From: Palsa-147 sp036513895
Lineage (GTDB): Bacteria; Acidobacteriota; Terriglobia; Acidiferrales; UBA7541
DNA: 64,000 nucleotides
Reading direction: 5' to 3'
Assembly: GCA_036513895.1 (NCBI GenBank)
Contig: DATBYF010000046.1
Span: forward strand, 15,030-79,029
Below, in pieces: positions 35,261 through 41,398 of the stretch. Position 1 is the first letter of the stretch; each line of letters begins with the position of its first letter. The notes under the pieces are model-generated. The model had not been told where the DNA came from. It did no database searches and worked only from the letters and a program-made list of their open reading frames with translations. A program made the position numbers and the translations under genes.

Positions 35261-35348
35261 GCCCCAGTGGCGGAACTGGTATACGCGCACGGTTTGCAAC
35301 CGTGTGACCATTCCGGTCTTCCGGGTCCGAATCCCGGCTGGGGCACCA
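35261..35348 (+). tRNA. tRNA with leucine-type body and UGC (alanine) anticodon, inside the IS element
   Basis: Acceptor GCCCCAG pairs with CTGGGGC, followed by discriminator A and an encoded CCA. The D-arm GCGGAACTGGTATACGC and a long variable arm with stem GACC/GGTC are the class II pattern of tRNA-Leu. The anticodon stem CACGG/CCGTG is perfect and the loop is TTTGCAA, so positions 34-36 are TGC, with normal U33 and A37. Leucine tRNAs should carry NAG or YAA. The T-loop is TCCGAAT with C at position 55 instead of T. If charged by LeuRS, which in bacteria does not depend on the anticodon, it would place leucine at GCA codons. It may also be a non-translating tRNA-like element. Confidence 0.8.
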
Positions 35349-35385
35349 CATCTGCGCCCAGCCAGAACTTGTGCGATACTAATGC

Positions 35386-35514
35386 ATGATGCCGAAAAAA
35401 CCAAAGCGGAAGCAGAAAAAGGGCAAGCGTGGTCCCAAAGAGGAACGGCTTATCATTGCTGGCGACCCGCAGTACGCCCTTGACCGACTCCTGAAAAAGC
35501 CTCTCGTTAATTAG
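35386..35514 (+). CDS. Small basic passenger protein of the IS element (42 residues)
   Basis: An ORF of 42 codons directly follows the tRNA: MMPKKPKRKQKKGKRGPKEE then a short helix, ALDRLLKKPLVN, ending at TAG 35512-35514. The start is extremely lysine/arginine rich, suggesting nucleic-acid binding. It has no strong Shine-Dalgarno, so it could depend on translation of a tRNA-containing transcript. It is recognised from its composition and position only. Confidence 0.5.
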   Translation: MMPKKPKRKQKKGKRGPKEERLIIAGDPQYALDRLLKKPLVN

Positions 35515-35548
35515 ATGCTCTAGCATCAATCAACAATTCTCCCGCCGC

Positions 35549-35572
35549 ATTTTCAACAAATACTTACTCCCG
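35549..35572 (-). repeat. Right terminal inverted repeat
   Basis: 24-base inverted copy of 33297-33320; the two ends diverge after these 24 bases. Confidence 0.9.
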
Positions 35573-35580
35573 TTTCTAAT
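35573..35580. repeat. Right target-site duplication
   Basis: TTTCTAAT, identical to 33289-33296. Confidence 0.85.
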
Positions 35581-35761
35581 CGTAACAAAATTGCTCCCTC
35601 CCGCTACCTCGCCCAGCCTAAGTTATCGAACCTCTCAAATTAAGGGTACTAGAACGACACGACTGGCCCGCTTGCCAGTCTGGGACAACGGCGCTAAGTG
35701 CTAATTTTCTATGAGGGCAGACGTCCATTTGACAGACCATCGCGTTGATTGAGAAGAGACC

Positions 35762-36229
35762 GTGATTAGGCGACTCCAGATACTAATTCTATCTTTAGTG
35801 TTCGTGGCCTGCGCCTCCGTGGCGTTCGCCACAGAATTCGCTGTCATCGTGCATCCGTCAAACGCGGCCAAAGCGATGTCGCTTGGCGATCTTGGCAAGA
35901 TTCTTCGCGAAAAAACCATGAATTGGCCCAACGGCCGCGCGATCACAATCGTCATTCGCGATCCGAATTCACCGGCGATGAAGTTCGTCATCGAAAAAGC
36001 GATGGGAGGAACGGCCGAAGACGGAAAGGCAGTCCTCAATGAAGAAAGCCGCAAGCCGGCCGCGACAGTGATTTTCGTGCCGACTGATGAGGATATTGTT
36101 AAGGCTGTTGAGACCAACCCGACGGCGATTGGCATCGTGGACGTTTACAACATCACCAGCGGCGTCAAGGTGATCCGGATCGACGATAAGCAGCCGTTCG
36201 ATCCCGGTTACGCGTTGAAAGGACACTAA
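35762..36229 (+). CDS. Periplasmic PstS-like substrate-binding-type protein
   Basis: The 155-residue product has a signal peptide (ILILSLVFVACASVAFA) followed by a short periplasmic binding-protein-like domain: TEFAVIVHPSNAAKAMSLGD, LGKILREKTMNWPNGR and NPTAIGIVDVYNITSGVKVI. This is the pattern of small PstS-like (phosphate-binding-type) domain proteins, which are about half the size of true PstS. No transporter genes are adjacent, so uptake is not implied. The next gene, a TPR protein, starts within 30 bases. Confidence 0.7.
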   Translation: MIRRLQILILSLVFVACASVAFATEFAVIVHPSNAAKAMSLGDLGKILREKTMNWPNGRAITIVIRDPNSPAMKFVIEKAMGGTAEDGKAVLNEESRKPAATVIFVPTDEDIVKAVETNPTAIGIVDVYNITSGVKVIRIDDKQPFDPGYALKGH

Positions 36230-36255
36230 TTGATTTGCCATCGGAGCGCGAAGCC

Positions 36256-37797
36256 ATGAGGCGTTGGAATGTGTTTCAAAACATAGTCATTACTGTCTTT
36301 GCGGTTGCCTTCGCGATCGCCGCTACTTCGCCGCTCGCCAACGCACAAGCGTCCGCGACGGTGCGTAAGAGCACCGCCTCACTCGCGAAATCGGATACTG
36401 TCCCGGTGACCACTTCATCGAGACTAGCCCGGCAGGACTACGAGTTGGGATTGTCACACCGCGAAGATTTGCTTTTCACCGAGGAAGGAATCGAATTTTT
36501 CCGGAAGGCCGTACAAGCCGATCCGCACTTTGCGCTTGGCCACGCGACGCTGGCGTTTTTTACCACCGACCCCTCCGAGGAGGTGCGCGAACTTGGGCTT
36601 GTGAAAGCGAGCATCTCGCACGCCGCGCCCGACGAAAAACTTTTGATCCAGTGGATGACTGGGACGAAGAACGGGCAACTCATCCCGGCAATTGCGGCGA
36701 TGAACGATTTGCTCGCCAAATATCCGAACGACAAGCGGCTCGCCAACATGTATGGCGAGTGGCTTCTCGGCGCGCAGCAGAACTACGACCAAGCCGCGAA
36801 AGTGCTCGAAAAGATCTTGCAAAAAGACCCGGATTATTACCCTGCGCTAAACAATTTGGCATACAGCTACGCGTTGGGCGGCCGAGCCGAACTGGCGCCG
36901 CCACTCATGGATCAATACGTCGCCGCCCTGCCCGGCCAGCCCAATCCGCAGGATTCCTACGCAGAGATTCTTCGAATGCTCGGCGATTTCCCCGATGCGC
37001 TAGATCATTACCGTACGGCGCTCAGAATCGCGCCTACATTCTTCACGTCGCAGGTGGGCATAGCATCCACGTACGCGTTGATGGGCGATGAGGAGCGCGC
37101 GCGGCTTGAATACCTGAAACCAATTGATATGGCGAAAGAGCGAACCGACAGGATGGATTACCGGATTCTCTGGGCCATGACTTACTTCCGCGAGAATCGC
37201 CCCGGACTCGCACGGAAGGCCTTCGGCGAAGTAGCCGCAGAGGCGCACAAACAGAACCTTCCGATCGAAGAAGCCGAGTGCCATCGGGACACAGCTCTAT
37301 TCGATCCCGATCCAGATAGCGCGATGAACGATCTCGACGCCGCGAGCGCGGTGCTAACCGACAAACGCCACATCCTGTCGAGAACGCGAGACACCGAACT
37401 CGCCAAGATCCTACAAACGCGATCTTTTATCGCAGCTCGCTCGGGAAACGTTGACGCAGCGCGAAAAGCGCTTGAAGAGTTGAATTCAATGGCGCAAACG
37501 AATCGCGACAACGTGGTTCAGGATGCGTATCACTCCGCGAATGGCGCCGTAATGTTCCTGCAGGGCGATTACTCCGGGGCGATTTCGGATCTCGAGGAGG
37601 ATCCTCGCGATCCTCTGTCATTGCAATTGCTGGCAGACGCGCAGAGCAAGTCAGGCCAGACCGCGGATGCACAAAAGACGCTTGCGACACTGGCAGCGAT
37701 CAACGATGAAACCATCGAGATGGCGGTTGTCGTACCGCCGGTGCGCGCCGCATTGAAATCCAATAGCTCACCATCAGCGCAAGGAACTTCGCACTAG
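36256..37797 (+). CDS. Secreted TPR-repeat protein
   Basis: ATG 36256 (MRRWNVFQNIVITVFAVAFA) starts a signal peptide that ends near ANAQA; GGAG lies upstream. The open frame extends to a TTG at 36235 that is less suitable. The mature protein contains several tetratricopeptide repeats, with DYELGLSHREDLLFTEEGIE, LEKILQKDPDYYPALNNLAY, YALGGRAELAPPLMDQYVAA, YAEILRMLGDFPDALDHYRT and YSGAISDLEEDPRDPLSLQL. It is likely a periplasmic scaffold. It follows the PstS-like gene by 26 bases and is probably co-transcribed. Confidence 0.85.
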   Translation: MRRWNVFQNIVITVFAVAFAIAATSPLANAQASATVRKSTASLAKSDTVPVTTSSRLARQDYELGLSHREDLLFTEEGIEFFRKAVQADPHFALGHATLAFFTTDPSEEVRELGLVKASISHAAPDEKLLIQWMTGTKNGQLIPAIAAMNDLLAKYPNDKRLANMYGEWLLGAQQNYDQAAKVLEKILQKDPDYYPALNNLAYSYALGGRAELAPPLMDQYVAALPGQPNPQDSYAEILRMLGDFPDALDHYRTALRIAPTFFTSQVGIASTYALMGDEERARLEYLKPIDMAKERTDRMDYRILWAMTYFRENRPGLARKAFGEVAAEAHKQNLPIEEAECHRDTALFDPDPDSAMNDLDAASAVLTDKRHILSRTRDTELAKILQTRSFIAARSGNVDAARKALEELNSMAQTNRDNVVQDAYHSANGAVMFLQGDYSGAISDLEEDPRDPLSLQLLADAQSKSGQTADAQKTLATLAAINDETIEMAVVVPPVRAALKSNSSPSAQGTSH

Positions 37798-37901
37798 CTC
37801 AAGCGACAGTTTTTTTATTCGTCTCTGAGCGCGGAGCGGCTTTCGCCGCCTCTGTCCGTATGCTAGACTCCCGCCAGCGGGAAAAATTCCTGCGGATCGG
37901 T

Positions 37902-38005
<104 letters not shown>

Positions 38006-38039
38006 TCTCATCGTTTCACAGGCGGCGGAAAAATTCCTC

Positions 38040-39812
38040 GTGGCTTACCAAGTCATTGCGCGCAAGTGGCGTCCTCAAACTTTTGCTGACGTTGTAGGCC
38101 AGCGTCACGTCACTCAGACTCTCGAAAACGCTATCAAATCGAACCGAGTAGCGCATGCGTACATTTTTGCGGGCGTGCGCGGCGTTGGAAAAACCACCAC
38201 GGCGCGAATTCTCGCCAAGGCGATGAATTGCGTCAAAGGCCCGACGGCCACACCGTGCAACGAGTGCGATTCCTGCCGGGAAATCACCACAGGGAGTTCG
38301 CTCGATGTGCTCGAGATCGACGCCGCATCGAATCGCGGCATTGACCAGATCCGCGAATTGCGCGAAATGGTGCGATACGCCGCCCTCGGCCGCTACAAAA
38401 TCGTGATCCTCGACGAGGCGCATCAATTGACGGACGAAGCTTCAAATGCCTTGCTGAAGACGCTCGAGGAGCCTCCCGAGAAGGTGATTTTCATCCTGGC
38501 TACGACGCAGCCGGAAGATCTCGCCGATACGATCAAATCGCGTGCGCAGTTGTTCCAGTTCCGCGCGCTCACGTTTCAGGAAATTTCCGACGCGATCGAG
38601 AGAATTGCAAAAGCCGAAAATCTCAAAATTGATTCCGGCGCGGTTGCGGTGATGGCCCGCGCGGCAGAAGGCAGCCTTCGCGATTCACTGTCGCTACTCG
38701 AACAGGCTCTGGCCTACTGCGGCGACCATATCACCGACGCACACGTGCGCGAGCTTCTCGGCGTCGTGGCCGAAGACATCCTCGATCAATTGATCGCCGC
38801 GATTCACGAACAGTCGGCAGAGCGAGCGCTGGCGCTCGTCCATCGGCTCATCGCTGAAGGACATAATCTTCAGCACTTCTGCCGCGAAGCGATCCGGCAC
38901 GTCCGAAATCTCCTGGTCGCGAAAGTTTGCGGCGAGGCTTCGGAACTAATCACCGCACCTCTGAATGAACGTCCGCGGCTTGCCGAACAGGCAGCACTTT
39001 TCGGCGAAGAAGATTTGACGCGCTTCTTTCAGATTTTGCTTTCGACTGACGACGACCTTCGCCGCAAACCTGATCCTCGTCTTCATCTCGAGCTTGGCCT
39101 GCTGAAATTGGTGACAGCCAAGCGTCTCGCGCCTCTTGAAGAAGTCATCGCCGGTATGCGTGAAGGCGGATCAACTCGAGCGACGGTGCCGGCGAAGTCG
39201 TTCGCCGCCACCGCGTCTGCCGCGCCTTCTGGTCCTATCACATCTCGCACGGCTCCTACTCCAGCAATGCCCGTAACGCCGTCAACGACAACGGAGCGCG
39301 GCCCACGACTTAGCGTTCCCACCAACGTCGCAGGCGCGAGCCTGCGCAGTAACGTGCCGGAACCCATGGCCGCAAGGAACGCGCCGACAGCCGCGCTGCC
39401 TCCGCGCGTCGTGGCAAGCTCGATTGAGACGCAAACGAGTGGTTTAGCGGCCGCGCAATACGAAGCCATTAGAGCGGCGCTGCAAGAACAGAAATTTCTG
39501 GCCTCCATGGTCGAATACGTAACGCGGTGGGAACTCGAAGGAAACGAAATTCGGCTTTTCTTTCCGTTGGACAAGCGCACCCTTGCAGAGATGTTGCAAG
39601 CTCGCGATCCAATGGAACGTTTGCGCACAGTGACGAGCGAGGTGATCGGACAGCCGCTGCGCGTGTGTGTTAAACTGGAGCCTGCTCGAGCGGCAGGAGT
39701 GGCACGAGGTTCGGATTTGCAGGCGCGGTTCGAGCAGGATCCTATCGTGCAGGCGATGCTTGAACGGTTCGGCGGGCGCATCTCGGGTGTGAAGCGCCGA
39801 AGCGAGGAATAA
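38040..39812 (+). CDS. dnaX: DNA polymerase III subunit gamma/tau
   Basis: GTG 38040 (VAYQVIARKWRPQTFADVVG) is the natural start; the longer frame to 37980 runs into the SRP RNA. The AAA+ core shows Walker A GVRGVGKTTTARILAK, the zinc cluster CVKGPTATPCNECDSC, Walker B VILDEAHQLT and the sensor LKTLEEPPEKVIFILATT. Domain III helices follow to about residue 380. A Pro/Thr/Ala-rich linker and a short tau-like C-terminus (VEYVTRWELEGNEIRLFFPL) end the 590-residue protein. It loads the sliding clamp. It is followed by ybaB (3-base gap) and recR, the classic dnaX-ybaB-recR order. The frame is intact. Confidence 0.96.
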   Translation: MAYQVIARKWRPQTFADVVGQRHVTQTLENAIKSNRVAHAYIFAGVRGVGKTTTARILAKAMNCVKGPTATPCNECDSCREITTGSSLDVLEIDAASNRGIDQIRELREMVRYAALGRYKIVILDEAHQLTDEASNALLKTLEEPPEKVIFILATTQPEDLADTIKSRAQLFQFRALTFQEISDAIERIAKAENLKIDSGAVAVMARAAEGSLRDSLSLLEQALAYCGDHITDAHVRELLGVVAEDILDQLIAAIHEQSAERALALVHRLIAEGHNLQHFCREAIRHVRNLLVAKVCGEASELITAPLNERPRLAEQAALFGEEDLTRFFQILLSTDDDLRRKPDPRLHLELGLLKLVTAKRLAPLEEVIAGMREGGSTRATVPAKSFAATASAAPSGPITSRTAPTPAMPVTPSTTTERGPRLSVPTNVAGASLRSNVPEPMAARNAPTAALPPRVVASSIETQTSGLAAAQYEAIRAALQEQKFLASMVEYVTRWELEGNEIRLFFPLDKRTLAEMLQARDPMERLRTVTSEVIGQPLRVCVKLEPARAAGVARGSDLQARFEQDPIVQAMLERFGGRISGVKRRSEE

Positions 39813-39815
39813 TCC

Positions 39816-40142
39816 ATGGAAGTAAAAGCCCTGCAGCAGATGCTCTCCCAGTTCCGAACGGCACAGGAGCGCCTGGAGAAGCAAATTCAGGAACTCCATG
39901 TCGAGGCGAGCGCCGGCGGCGGCATGGTGACCGTGAAGATGAACGGCCAGAAACAGCTTACCGAAGTGCGCATCGAGCCCGAAGTATTCTTGAGCAAGGA
40001 TCAGGAAATGCTGCAGGAATTGATTCGCGCCGCCGTCAACGAAGCTACGCGGCGGGTGGACGATGAACTTTCGAAACAAGTCAAAGATCTGACTGGCGGA
40101 CTATCCGGGCTGAGCGGCTTGAAGATTCCGGGCCTGTTCTAG
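39816..40142 (+). CDS. ybaB: YbaB/EbfC nucleoid-associated protein
   Basis: The 108-residue protein has the YbaB helix-strand-helix pattern: LQQMLSQFRTAQERLEKQIQ, VEASAGGGMVTVKMNGQKQL, EVRIEPEVFLSKDQEMLQEL, and the C-terminal Gly/Leu-rich tail GLSGLSGLKIPGLF. It binds DNA as a dimer. The ATG is 3 bases after dnaX and 77 bases before recR. The order and length are as expected. Confidence 0.95.
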   Translation: MEVKALQQMLSQFRTAQERLEKQIQELHVEASAGGGMVTVKMNGQKQLTEVRIEPEVFLSKDQEMLQELIRAAVNEATRRVDDELSKQVKDLTGGLSGLSGLKIPGLF

Positions 40143-40218
40143 TCTCGGATGAATTTCAGCGGTTCTGAATTTTCTGCTTTTTCCGCATTCCCTTCTCTCA
40201 GTACTTTTCAGGAGACAC

Positions 40219-40818
40219 ATGCCAGATTACGCCCCTTCCGTAACGCGGCTCATTGACGAGTTAAAGCGCTTGCCGGGTATCGGGCAGAAGACGGCGCAGC
40301 GCCTCGCGTTTCATCTTCTGCGCGTGGACAAAGAGAGAGCCTTGGCGCTCTCAGACGCGATCCGCGAGGCCAAAGAAAAAGTACGCGAGTGCTCTGTCTG
40401 CAATAACATCACGGATTCCGATCCATGTTTTTATTGCTCCAGCGCGACGCGAAATCGCAAAATAATTTGCGTCATTGAAGATTCCCCGAACATCATGGCA
40501 ATTGAAAAGACGCGCCAGTTCGACGGCATGTACCATGTCCTCGGCGGCGCGCTTTCGCCATTGCAAGGCATTGGCCCTGACCAGCTCAAGATCAAGAGCC
40601 TCATCGAAAGATTGAAAGGCGGCACGGTGGAAGAAATTATTCTGGCGACGAATCCCACCGCGGAAGGCGAGGCCACGGCCGTTTATCTTTCTAAACTCAT
40701 CAAGCCGCTCGGCGTTCGTGCCACGCGCATTGCGATGGGCATTCCGGTCGGATCAGATCTGGAATACGCCGATGAAGTGACGATGATGAAGGCGATGGAA
40801 GGCCGGCGAGATTTGTGA
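40219..40818 (+). CDS. recR: Recombination mediator RecR
   Basis: The 199-residue protein has the helix-hairpin-helix LIDELKRLPGIGQKTAQRLA, the four-Cys zinc finger CSVCNNITDSDPCFYC, a Toprim domain beginning KIICVIEDSPNIMAIEKT, with EIILATNPTAEGEATAVYLS, and the C-terminal YADEVTMMKAMEGRRDL. It acts with RecF/RecO to load RecA at gaps. It follows ybaB in the standard cluster, with GGAGA ahead of the ATG. Length is normal. Confidence 0.97.
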   Translation: MPDYAPSVTRLIDELKRLPGIGQKTAQRLAFHLLRVDKERALALSDAIREAKEKVRECSVCNNITDSDPCFYCSSATRNRKIICVIEDSPNIMAIEKTRQFDGMYHVLGGALSPLQGIGPDQLKIKSLIERLKGGTVEEIILATNPTAEGEATAVYLSKLIKPLGVRATRIAMGIPVGSDLEYADEVTMMKAMEGRRDL

Positions 40819-40887
40819 GATTCAAACGGCCGATGCGTTTGCTCCGCCTCATCAAATTTTTTGGCTGAAGCCGCAGTGAGGTACCGC

Positions 40888-41199
40888 GTGCCTCGACTCC
40901 ATCAGTACATGACGCAGTACGATCACGAGCACACGAACCCGTGGAACAAGCTCCTTCACGCGGTCGGGATTCCCATCATCATCGCCGGCATCGTACTCCT
41001 GGTGATGTTGCACTGGCGGCTCGGCGCTGCGCTCTTCGTAGGTGGCTGGATTATGAATTTTCTCGGGCATCGAATTGAGGGCAATAAGCCCGCCTTTCTT
41101 CAGGGAGTGATATATTTCCTTGTTGGGCCGCTATGGGTTGCAAAGGAGCTTAAGGACGCGGTATTTGGCACGCGGCAGAAATCACCTGCTCCCCCCTGA
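40888..41199 (+). CDS. Mpo1-like (DUF962) small membrane protein
   Basis: The frame opens earlier (40861), but GTG 40888 has GAGGTA upstream and gives a natural start. The product is 103 residues. The motif YDHEHTNPWNKLLHAVGIP and the later WIMNFLGHRIEGNKPAF are the conserved N- and C-terminal His-containing pieces of DUF962/Mpo1-like proteins. Two hydrophobic helices lie between and after them. The yeast relative Mpo1 is a dioxygenase in fatty acid alpha-oxidation; the bacterial function is not established. Confidence 0.8.
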   Translation: MPRLHQYMTQYDHEHTNPWNKLLHAVGIPIIIAGIVLLVMLHWRLGAALFVGGWIMNFLGHRIEGNKPAFLQGVIYFLVGPLWVAKELKDAVFGTRQKSPAPP

Positions 41200-41398
41200 T
41201 CTCAAGCGAACAGAAAGTGATCGCCTACGTCGGTTCTCCACAGAGATAGCGATGGCAGGTTCGACCCGAAACTATTGAATTTGTTGAGGTTGCAAGCCTG
41301 ACGTCAATGCCGCAAGTAACTTTTTCGAACATTGCCGGCCGTTACGACACGATGCTGGCGCGGCGGTGTTAAGCTGAAAAAACGCTCAGAGGCAGGCG

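Larger units (their letters stand above)
33297..35572. mobile_element. IS1595-family insertion sequence with passenger genes and a passenger tRNA
   Basis: The element of 2,276 bases is bounded by perfect 24-bp inverted repeats starting CGGGAGTAAGTATTTG (33297-33320 and, inverted, 35549-35572) and by the 8-bp target duplication TTTCTAAT. It contains a transposase, an upstream zinc-ribbon gene, a divergent 175-codon gene, a tRNA gene and a 42-codon gene. A plain IS1595 transposase needs about 1 kb, so more than half of the element is cargo. The ends and duplication are intact, which indicates a relatively recent insertion. Confidence 0.9.

Noticed and set aside
35386..35520. Possibility that the 42-codon frame is an intrinsic part of a tRNA transcript leader rather than a gene
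   Set aside because: The composition (Lys/Arg-rich start and short helix) favours a peptide, so it is kept as a low-confidence CDS.
34555..35529. Long minus-strand open frame (324 codons) across the right half of the IS element
   Set aside because: It covers the well-supported plus-strand 175-codon gene and the tRNA, and its product has no motif; it is a shadow frame.
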